DNA from: Sebastes aleutianus
Lineage: Eukaryota; Chordata; Actinopteri; Perciformes; Sebastidae
Length of the DNA: 64,000 nucleotides
Assembly (NCBI GenBank): GCA_916700875.1
Contig: CAKAKS010000066.1
Coordinates: 18,397,990-18,461,989 of the forward strand
Direction: 5' to 3'
The notes beneath the pieces were generated by a model. That model was not told the DNA's origin and did not search any database. It worked only from the letters and a program-made list of their open reading frames with translations. Within the stretch, counting starts at the first letter, position 1, and each line of letters opens with the position of its first letter. A program made the translations under genes and the position numbers. Positions 37,375 through 49,300 of the stretch are shown here, piece by piece.

Positions 37375-40300
37375 TAATAGCCAGACCTGCATCATGACAA
37401 TGCAATCAACTTGTGGTCAGTCCTGTCACTACTTACCCACTACACAACAAAAAAGGGAACAGAAACTATTTATTTTAGGTCAAGAGCAAACGGTTGTTCG
37501 GACAGGTGTTAGACTAGATTAGAAAAATAATCTAAGTTTTATTTTCCTTTACGCAGCAGTTCAGACATGAATTTATTAGTTATATCTGATTCAGACTAAA
37601 AGAGAACACGCTGTATCACCTCCATAGACATCATAGCCAAGCATATGGATTGCATTTGCAGAAATATCCCGACCTAAAGACTGCGGTGATGATACATACT
37701 GTTCCTGTGGTGTCCTGTCTTCTGTTCATTCTAACTTTACCAGCAGATGTGACGTTTCAAGGCCACGTAATCGTCTTTACTCACCTTTCCGATCACGTGC
37801 ATTGTTCATGAACAAACGAGATCTTTTAAAATGTTGCTTCATGTGCTGGCAAAAGAATAATGTAAACATCATGGGAAGCTTGTAAAAAATAACAGCACAG
37901 CAGTCTGCGTCATACCTCCGTCTGGGAAATCATCTGGGCTTGGCGTGTGATAAATTCCTCAAAAAGATTACTCAAACCGGTTTGTTTTATAGTTTCTATC
38001 AATCTGCACAAAGAGTTCACAGCCACCTGGCAACAATTAGCAGGACAAGAAGTGACACTGTATGGACTGAATATGAACTGATACCAGTGTTTGTATCTGT
38101 GGAGTAGGGCTGCACAATTAATTGAAGAAGAATACATAAAACTCGCAATTTGTCACAACTGGTCCAAGTCCAAAATAAGCCGCGAAGGAACAACCTTAAA
38201 AACATTTGGAACAACTAACTCAATCAACCACTTTTTATATTGGTATTCGTTCCCATGATGCTGCTCAGAGTAATCACAGTGACCGGCTCGTCTGCCGACA
38301 GCACGGAGCTAAAGAGCTAACGTTAACGGGGTTCCATTGACTTACATTATGGTGTGTTCAATCTCTTCTCAGTAAAAAATGAGTATTGGGCGATTGTAAA
38401 TTATAACACTATCATGATGGGTTCAAACATAATCTTGTAAAATTAAGTTTTTGGCGAGAAACTTGAATAAATCCAGTTGTTTGAAGTAGATGTTTTCACA
38501 GCAACGAAAAATAGATATTAGAGAGAGAAATATGACCTGTTTAACTTCCTAACACTAACTCTAAGCAGCTTTTAATATATAATTAGAACTACTAATGCCA
38601 AGATTTGTTTTAATCAAAGCAAATATTTAAATAAAAATACAATAATTTATTTCCTAATCATTTGAATTGTGTGTTTCTATGCAAATAACCACGATACATG
38701 ACAATAACAAAGTAAAAGGACAACATTTAGAGTTGTTGACAGTTGGAATGAAGCACAATATTTTTTTTAAATGTGAAATTGTAATAAAAATATTTTGTCC
38801 CTAATCTATAAATAATCATGATAAATAATCGTGATCTCAATATTGATCAAAATAATTGTCATTTTAGCCATAATCGCGCAGCCCTACTGTGAAGACCTCA
38901 CAAATATCAAGTATATAAAGCACCAAATTACTTCTACGGCAGGATCCATTGATTCTGTGTCTTGTCTATTGAAATTGAGTGGCAACATAATGTTGATTAA
39001 TCAATTAATAGTGAATCAATCGATGAGTCTCTCATGAGGTCAAGTTGTGAATATGGGGCTTGTGCTTTTAATGGATTTTTACATTGAGTAAAAGATATGC
39101 AAACCTTTTCCTCTAATGCAAAGTCAAAGACAATAATGTATTTATTAAAACTCATAGGCTGTTTTAAGGTCAAATCTCTTGTTTTGATTCTTTTTTTAAT
39201 CTAAAACAATATGTGACTGATTCAACATTGTCTCAAGGGATTTAGAGCACTAGTTGTTTTTAGGGGAAAAGAAATCCAAACAGGTGTCATAGCATAGTTG
39301 CTGATATTACCTTTGTCGGCAAGGCAGGTTGTATTTTACTGTTGTCCACAGAAAATAAACAGACGCCTTAAATAATCCTGACTCTCAGCGAAATTCCTAC
39401 TTGACCTTGTGATGACCGGGAAACAAAACTACTGAGATAACCCACATACATAAATTGAGTGATGATGATAATAACAGGGGGCTCAATTAGCTTGTTTTCT
39501 TAGACTCCTGGCATTCATTGCCTTGGATACAGTCAGTTAGAATTTCCCTCGGCACGTTGTTAGTTTGTATTTGTTATTCGCTCATTTCCCTCTCTCTCTC
39601 TCTCTCTCTTTTTTTTTTTCAACTCGTCTGTGTCTTTCTGGCTTGCTATGCTGCATGTCCCAGCTGGCAGCGAGGGGGTTTTGTTAAGGCGAGTCCTGCA
39701 GCAGTAGATTTGGGTACGTTACATACTGTACTCCAGTGTGGCATTAAGTTATGACAAGTAAATTATGAATAGGGTGCAGGTGTTTCCATTGTTCTGCGTT
39801 TCCACTAAAACAATAGCTGAATGAAGTTGAGTCAGAAGGGTGTGTGTGTGTGCAGGGACGTTAAGTGTTGATACTGCGAGTGATTCACTGGAGGAGAAGA
39901 TACATACTGTATGAGAGTATATCTCATATAGTCAGATATGAGAGAGGGCTGTAAAAATGGAAATGAAGAGACAGGAGGAGTTGAATCTTTTCTTTTAATT
40001 TTATGAAATACATCTTTAATCATAACCAAATGTAATAACTATGTGCACATGACAGCCTGGCACAATGCCAAATATCTTTTAAGGTGGAGCAGGAGATTTG
40101 GATTGCAACAAAGAACAGTACTTCTATTGTGAATATGGAATAAAGCAACATATTCGGGTCAAGGCACTAAACCCTGAAGCACTTTAGATCATTCACGTCT
40201 GTCATCTCGCCCTGACACACACTTAAGAACAGAGGATTTATTGCCATGTCAACCAACATTGGCCTCTATTGCTGCTTCTGATTTATTTAAACTGTGGAGA

Positions 40301-43300
40301 ACTCATTACGAATGTTAATGGCATAACATCTGAGGAACATAATACGCTGTTAATGTAACAAAAATCAACTTACATTCTTTTTTACATTTTAAAGGAGCAT
40401 GCAAACAATAACACTTTAACCATAAGTGACCCATCAGTCATCTGGGTCAGACTTCACAGGGACACATCCACATCCACCTACTGCCTCTCGCAGTCTGAAC
40501 AACTCCTGAGCAGGAGAGACTGTATGAAGCAGTGCCAGAGCAGTCAGTTTGTGCAGAGTTGAGCACAATTATATCGAGCTGGTAACTCTCAACCTGTCAC
40601 ATCACCTCGGGCTCCTTTTCCTCCCGGAGAGGTTATATTCTTATACCCATAGCTATCAAGGTCATCAATGTCCCGAATCCTAAAAAAGATGGTTGGTTCG
40701 CATGCAACATCCTACTTGGACGTTATACTGAGATTTTTCCATGAAAATATCACCTGTTATCGACTGTTATCAGGCCATTAAATAGATGTTATCGGTTGCT
40801 ATAAGCACCATAGATGTGGGTCATCAGGAACCTACTATGTTGTAACACATTCTAACACATTGTTAAACTGAATGAAACGTCACATTTTGAACTCTAACAA
40901 AAAGGCTTCTGTAGGTTTAGCTAACAAAACCACTTGGTTAAGTTAAGGGAAAAACATTGTGTTTTTGCTTAAAATAACTATGTTTCAAAAGTGAAAGTGA
41001 AACTTAATTCTTATGAACACAAATAGGATGTGAACCCCAGTCTCCTGGGTGAAAACTCCCATCCATCACCCTCAATTTCCACCCCATATGGAGTTTCACG
41101 CTGTCTATACTACAACGCCTGACTTCCAATTCTGCTCCTGTCATAATTACTACGGTCGCTAGAGGTCGCTGTCATGTTCTTTTATACCTTCTTTTGGTGA
41201 TCTACCATGTGAATAGATGATAAAACCTACTTTTAGGTGTAGTAGGCCCCTATTGACCCACATCTATGGTGCTTATAGCGACCGATAACGCCTAGTTAAT
41301 AGCCTGAAAACAGTCTCATCGACTGAAAATATCTAGGGCATGGATAGGGTGGATTATGACACATTTGCCTTTACTACTGAAGCAGCACTATGTGCTCAAA
41401 TAGAAAAAGAGTTAAATGCTAAAGTTTGTTGGCACTTGTGAATTCATTACATTTACAGCAAAACACGTTATGGGATTGAAACAGAGGGGAAGGTGAGAGA
41501 CTGAGAGGAGGGTAGGGGCTTTTTTTAATCTCCAACACTTATGATTTACATTTTAAACACGAGGATGAATATGGAATCCAAGTCCTGTAGCACCTGAATG
41601 CTATTGAGTGACTCCCAGCCATATCATGATATGAAAAGAGTTATGAAAAAGGTATGCAAAGAATAAGAGGTGATTTGCATAAAGTATGCAGGGAAGACCA
41701 TATTGACATATTGAGAGAAAACTGTTCTGTCTTCCTGTACTTGATAAAATCCAGTGCACGAGGATGCAGGGTTGGTGTCAGTAATGGGCAAACATGTTCT
41801 GCTACTGGGAGCTTTTGCTGTACATTGTGGTTCTGTCTGTTTCCATGATTTTCCCAGCATCCCTGGCAGCGCTGTGGACTGCTTGTTTGGTCTGTGTGTG
41901 TGTGCAGTTGGCAGTGACAGCTAGAGTGATATGGATTATACTCCGTACTGACATGTATTATAGGGCACACTGGATGCTCTGTTCAGTGTCGGTGTCAGCG
42001 TTGTCACTCAGATAAAGCTGTGGTTTCCTGTTGGAGGCTGACAGACCTAGCCTTCCATCAACAAGCCTGGACTTACTCTCCATGGAAATTATTCTGAGGT
42101 CCTGGCCACATACAAAATGCCTGTATACATGCATGAGTTCAGCTCATGTTCAACACCTATCCGTGCCATAGAAATAGCAGCAGTGGAACACTACTGTGGT
42201 TTTTGAATATGATTTGCCAATAGTCTTTTTTTATATCTCTAAATCTCCCTTAAGCTTGACTTCCAGGTATTGAGCAACTATTGCATGTTAAGTGAAGGTC
42301 TCTCTCTTTTTCTAGATTTTTGCAAAAACACATGCTTTCACACCCTCCTTTTCTCACTCTCCCTATCTAACCCACTATTTTTTATTTCTTCCCATCCCCC
42401 CTCTGCCATCTAAAACCATCCAAACCAATGCATTCCTGTCCTCACGCTAAAGCCGGGGAGTATTTTTCGCTCTCTTACAATCCTTGTAGCAGTTGCACAA
42501 CTGTTTGGCTCCAAGTTTGCATAACTCCAAGTCAGACCAAGAGAAAACCACCAGAGGGACTGTGTGTACTTGTGTATGAATTTCTAGCCTTTGTGTGTGT
42601 GTGTGTGTGTGTGTGTGACTACAGTACAGTATGCAAGGGTGGATTAAATTCACATCTGTCTTACTCTATTTGCCATCTCTTTTTCATTCCCTGCCCTCCA
42701 TGTTTCAGGAAGCACATGTATTCGTTGGTGCAGAGAAAGTGGAGGATGTGACGGAGGAGAAGATACTAGCAGAGCTCAGCAAGGCCCAGGCCCAGCCTCC
42801 TACACAGTGGGTGAGAAGGAGCTCCAGGTCTGCGGACAAGGAGGAACTAGTGGTGAGTCCACTGCAATACCTTGTCTGCCCAACAGATGGAGACAGAGAC
42901 TTTCATATACACACTGTGACACAACTTAATGTAGAAACTTACCTCCTATGTGACTTCTAGTATAGTTGTGGCTCTGCATTCACTGTTCCTTTGTTTTTCT
43001 TATAGGGTACAAACTACAGAAAAACTAATGCTGCCATGGAGATGAGACGGATAAACAGAGACTCCTTCTGGGCACGAGCAGAGGTATGCCAAAGTCTCTC
43101 TATTTGGCCACATCTGTGTGGCTAAAATATAGTTTACTGACATTTACATAGCTAGTGAGGAGAGCTATTTTTCTATTTGAAAGTGAAATGAAAGAATAAT
43201 ATATTCTCCCATTGTTTCCCATTGTGTGTGTGTGTGTGTGTGTGTCAGCGTGAAGAGGAAGAGAGGAAAGACGAGGAGAAGAGGCGAGCAGCGGAGGAGA

Positions 43301-46300
43301 GACGGCGCCTTGAAAGAGAGAGAGTTTCAAAGGAGCGGAGGGATGCAGACGAGAGGGACAGAAAGATGAATGAGAAGCTACAGATGATTGAGGAGCAGAG
43401 GTAGGAACAATGTCTGTTTCCAATAGCTCCAATAGTGCCCTCCAGTGGCTGTACTGTGTATGGCTTAGAAGAATAAAGTACACTGAACAAAACTATAATA
43501 TACACTTTTGTTTTCATGAGTTGAAATTAAAGATCTAGAAAAAGGTTTATTTCGCTCAAATGTTGTGCACAAATTTGTTAAAATCCATGTTAGTGATCAC
43601 TTCTCCTTTGACAACATAATCCATCCACCTGACAGGTGTGGCATATCAAGATGTATCATTATCACACAGGTGTGCCTTGGGCTGCTCACAATAAAAGGCC
43701 ACTCTAAAATGTGTAGTTTTATCTTGGAAAAAATAACTATTCATTAGAATTTCACACGACTAGGCCTGCAGAAATTTTTTTTTTTGGTCACAGATACCTC
43801 AAAGTATCAGACAGTATCTGGTGTTACCACCATTTGCATCATGCAGTGAGACATATCTCCTCTGCAATAGAGTTGATCAGGTTGTTGATTGAGGCCTGAT
43901 GAATGTCGGCCCACTCCTCTTCAATGGCTGTGCGAAGTTGCTGGATATTAGCAGAAATTAGAACACGCCGATCCAGAGCATCCCAAACATGCTCAATGGG
44001 TGACATGACAGGAGATGCAAGAACTGGGATGTTTTCAGCTTCCTGTGTACAGATCTTTGCAACTTGGGGCCGTGCATTATCATGCTGCAACATGGAGGTG
44101 TTGGTGGCGGATGAATGGCACGACAATGGGCCTCAGGATCTCGTCATAGTATCTCTGTGCATTCAAATTGCCTTCAATAAAATGCACCTGGGTTTGTTAT
44201 CGTACCATAACCCTACTGCCACAGCTCTGGTGGCCATTCCTTCAGTCAGCATGCCAACGGCACACTCCGTCAAAACGTGAGACATCTGGATGTTGTGTGA
44301 TAAAACTGCACATTTTAGAGTGGCTTTTTATTGTGAGCAGCCCAATGCACACCTGTGTAATAATGATGCTGTTTAATCAGCATCTTGATGTGCCACATCT
44401 GTCAGGTGGATGGATTATCTTGGCAAAGGAGAAGCGCTCACTGAATCAGATTTTAACAAATATCTTTTTTTTCAACTTGTGAAAAATGTGAGCAAAAACA
44501 AAAGTGTTGCGTTTATATTTTTGTTCAGTAATAGATTCATGTACACAGTAAATGCACTGTATTTTGGATATTGGAACAATAATAAGTGGTCCTGTTTTAT
44601 TTGTGTAAATGTCTCACAGAAGAAAACAGGCAGAGCAAGAAGAAGAACTGCGCAAAAAGGAGAAACACAAATGGGTGAGTGAAGAGATGTGTATTAGGGA
44701 TGTCAATCGATTCAAATATTGAATCACGATTAATCACAGAATTGTCCATAGTTAATCGCGATTAATCGAAAATTAATCACACATTTTTTTATCTGTTCAA
44801 AATGTACCTTAAAGGGAGATTTGTCAAGTATTTAATACTCTTATCAACATGGGAGTGGGCAAATATGCTTGCTTTATGCAAATGTATGTATATATTTATT
44901 ATTAGAAATCAATTAACAACACAAAACAATGACAAATATTGTCCAGAAACCCTCACAGGTACTGCATTTAGCATAAAAGATATGCTCAAATCATAACATG
45001 GCAAACTATACAAATAGCTTTGCTGATTTCTGGCTTTTCAGTTTGGTCAGACTGGCCTGAACTCATTGACCCCCATGTAAGAACTGGATTGACCTTTGGC
45101 TGTGAGAGGTCTGATTCTAAAACTGTAATTGTTCTGAGGACTTTATAACTGACCCTCTGATCCATGTAAGTGCCACCATTGTCCTGCTACAAAACAACTC
45201 TGAGAAAACAATGGGGCCTGCTGGGCCCCTCAATCAGATGCTGAAATAGATCTCCGTCATGTCAGCAACAGGGACCCAACAGAATCACTTCCTCTTTAGC
45301 GATTTTTGCCTACAAAATAAAAGTATGAGAAAGTTGTTGTTTTTTACAAAACAAATTTAATACAATAACGATGGGCTTAGTATTCAATGTGAAAACTGAC
45401 ATCTTCCATCAGTCATGATTTTTTGGGATGTCTGGTGATATGGACGTCACTTTAATCCGCAGGCAGTTCTCAAGGTTTTTTACAAATCCTCTCATGTGTC
45501 TTTATCACATTCAATGAGGAGGAGGTGGACCCGCATGTATAGGTGGAAGCAGGCCCCGGAACATGCACTTCTGCCGCTCTAGGCAAAAAACAATTATGCC
45601 GCCCCTTTATTTACAACAGGGACGGACTGGGACAGAAATTCATGTCCATATCTATTTTTGTTTTAGACAATATGCAAATTAACTGTAACTTTCCTAAAAT
45701 AATATTTTTTTTCGTCAGATGACATTAATTACATAACTAATGATGTTTTGAGAAGAAATAAGTTAACATTTTACTCTGATGGTTGTTTCTTACAGTAGCT
45801 GTCTGATTCATTGTCACACACTCTGAATGGTTGCTTTGCATATAAATCGCTTGAAATAGCAAGACATGACAGACTTCATGACAATTTGGCATACAACTAT
45901 ACAGTATGCTGAATGCACAAACACAATGTTCAAACAGTGCAACACTAAATACGATGCGTTTTCAAATTTTAGCTAATACACGAGACGTTATTGTAAACAA
46001 GACTAAGAGAAAAATCTCAGTTTTGGAGCTGTGTTGTATATATGACCACGGTTTGGAGGAGGCGTTCCTCACTAGGGTTACAATTACCTCCGGCCTTTAC
46101 TCGAGGCTGTCTCTAAGCTTAGTTATGAGTACAGACAGTATATTTATATTTGTGAGAGGTGAGAGTAAGGCTGGTTATACATGTGTGTAGTGAGGGGTTT
46201 GTAGGTGTATGAGATTCCTGAGAGAAAAGCAACAAAGTCCTTCCAAGGTGTTGCTTCGTGCCAGCAGTTACTGTATCGTTAATTAGTGCTCAATGTCAAA

Positions 46301-49300
46301 ACACTCAAGCTACGCAAGTCTCAAGTGTTGTGTCATCTACTTTTTCAAATGGTTCTATTCTAAATGAAGAGATTAAAATGTGTGTGTGTGTTTGAATATA
46401 TAAATAATATGATTGTGTTTCTGCACTGACAGGAGCAGCAGCAGAGGGAGCACATGGACGATATGAGGGCTCGTCTTAGAAGGAGCGAGTCCATAGAGAA
46501 AGCGGCAGTAAGTGAATCTTACACAGTATAAACTCATACAGCTAACATTACTTAATATTATTTTAATTAGCGCTTTTTCAAAGACCTGAATGGGCCACAT
46601 GTTGAAATGCTATAGATTTTCGTGACACCTGGTCTGTTTAATGATTTCTTGCACATACTGTACATTACTTGACCTGTAGGAGGCGGCAGAGTTAGTGTCA
46701 CAGCGCTCCATGAACCCGAGGGAGTTCTTCAGGCAGCTGTCATCATCATCATCACAAAGTCCCACCAGCCCTGGATCCTCCCGCACCGGTATGTACACTG
46801 AGACTTTAAGGTCTAGACAAGCTTTATTGAAACACAAGGATCAGCCCTGGATTACAGTGCATGCAGTTGTTGGATATGCAATATGTATCCTTTCAGTTTC
46901 TGAACTGTTTTCTTTCTCTCCAGGCAAACCCTTCAGACGATACCAGCGCAGCCTGACAGACACGGCCTTCATCTTCTCTAAAGCAGAAGGGAGCACGTCG
47001 ACCTCCCCTTACAGTTCACCCCTGGTCTCCCCCTTCGCCCGGGCTCCTCCCTCCCCCATCTACCGTGCCACGTCTCCCCCCACGAGCCCCGATTTCCGCC
47101 CTGTCACCTCTCCAGAAAGGCCCAGAGCCCCCATGTCGCCGCCCACATCACCTCTTCGCCCCGCCCCTCCAGTCTCAGCGCTGCCCAGCGTTCCACAAAC
47201 TAACAGCCAAGTTCAGGCTGCTGTTGAGCCCAAACCCCCGTCACCCACAGAACCTTCTGCACCCCCGGCCTCCCCTACTCTCTTGGCTTCCTTGTCCCCC
47301 GTTTTAGTAAAGAACAACCCCTCTCAGTCACATCCAGAGGCCCTGCCTGCCTCGCCCCCAAATACCCCGACCGAGCCAGAGCACTCAACTTTCTGCTTCG
47401 AGTCTCCACAGGCTCCGACAGCTCCTCTTCCAGAGAGACCACGGCCAAACACAGGTACGATGGAGCAGGACACAAACAATTATATTAGGATCTGATTATG
47501 CAATGTTGTTATCCTTTTTGAGGTAATCTACGTAGAAAGTCTGAGTATCGCAAAAAGTCAGGGTGATGGTGCAATTTCTAAAGAGCATATTACTCTGCTT
47601 ATTACTTTGCCAAAGACATTAATAGTTTGACATTAAGTAGTGGTTGTTAAATTTTTTTTTTATTACAGGCTAAAGTGACTTAGATGCTTTTGCCAAAAAC
47701 TACTCCACATACTCCAGACTGTGTAAAGCAGACCAGGGAATATGAATCAGTGGCCTGTTATACAGAAATGACAGAGCTCCGATTATTTTTACAGTCCAGT
47801 CACAATTAAATATTCCTAAAGTAACCACATATACTTTTAGTCGTGCCAGGCTTAACTGTAATGTGCATCCAGAGAATCCAACTTTTTCGTTCGTTATAGT
47901 TCACTTTTATACACAGCCTTCGTGGGCTCTTTTACAACATGTAAGCTTAATCAAATTGTGTTTTTAATGATGTAATTTTCCAATCAACAGACCTCAACAC
48001 AGCCAGTCTTGTGCACACTGAGCTGGTCTCAGACACTGGCTACATAGCACGGGCTGTACTGGTGGAGGAGGATGAGGAAGAGGATGAGGAGGAGCACAAG
48101 GAAGATGAGGCTGAAACACAACCACAGCCTTGTGCTGTTACCACAGAACCAGTCCAGACTGAGGCAGAGGAGCGGGAGCAAGAGGAGGAGGAAAAGGAGG
48201 AGGTGAAGGAAGAAGACAAGGAGGAAGAGGAGGAGGGATTAAAACAGGAAGCTGAATGTGAGGTGGTGCAGGAGGAGGAGGAGGAGGAGGAGGAGGCAAA
48301 GGAAGATGGAGAGGAGAATGACCAATCAGAAGACAGTCAGACCCCCTCTGACCCTGCTGAGCTTTCAAAGAAAGATGAAGAGTCAGCCATCACTGGTAGT
48401 CCTCTTGTTCTTGTACCCTGTTATTTTTTACACTGTATTGTTACACTGTCACACAGCATTTATTCTTAAATGATGTGTTATAGCTTTCCAAAAGTTAAAA
48501 TTACATTTGATAACATGTTGCACAATGACAAAAGATTACAACCAAGTCATTATTTCAGATGCCGAACCCATTTGTCAAGTAATCAAACACGAGACTGTCG
48601 TCCCGTCAACCAATGGGATCCCAAATGGAGAGGACACACAGGAACAGAACGGCATAGGTTTGGCAACATATCAGATCAAATAATATTATACTAATGTAGG
48701 ATTATTCAGTGATAACACATAAATACATTCTCTGTGCTGTTTGGGCTGTGATGAACGCTTTTCACTCTGGTCTTCTTCAGAGCGATCTTTGAGTCCATCC
48801 GACACGGAACTGAGCTCGCCGGAGCTGGCTGTGTGTTACGAACTCCACAGCACGGTAGAGGAGGATGACATCGTAGAGGATGAGGAACAGATGATCTCAG
48901 AAAATGGACAAGAGGTACTGTATCTACAAACATATATTATACTTGTACAGTATCTAACACTAAGCCTGTTTGTTCAAAAATGGAAATCTGTTTCTTAATT
49001 TAAAAAATATTAATGAATATTTGGTTGGGTTGAAAGGTCATCAAGTCTTCATATTTTTCTCATTGTCAACGAATCCCACTAAAAACGAAACCAACACCGT
49101 GTTAGTCTGTCTCGATGCTCTCTGACTTTGCTACTCTGTATGTGGCGCTCTTACCTTGCACGGCAGCTGGATTCTTGCGATGCCACAAGATCACACGAGA
49201 ATCGCAGGATCACCTATCACACGAAAATCCATCTTGTCAGGCTTCAAGTATTGCGTTTGTGTCTGGCAAGTCAGAGCATGGACCAATCAGTGTCCTGTGT

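Larger units (their letters stand above)
36434..42708 (+). other. Intron 4, containing two transposon-like insertions
   Basis: A 6275-bp intron holding a CA microsatellite (37343-37373), an hAT-like element (38105-38886) and a TIR element (40763-41314). No nested gene is recognised. Confidence 0.85.

Noticed and set aside
46695..47495. Single 266-codon frame covering exons 10 and 11
   Set aside because: It reads through intron 10 and past the exon 11 donor; the spliced model keeps the domain order and frame, so the unspliced frame is not a separate gene.
48138..48368. Proline-rich frame on the minus strand
   Set aside because: It is the antisense of the Glu-rich exon 12 (GAG read as CTC).
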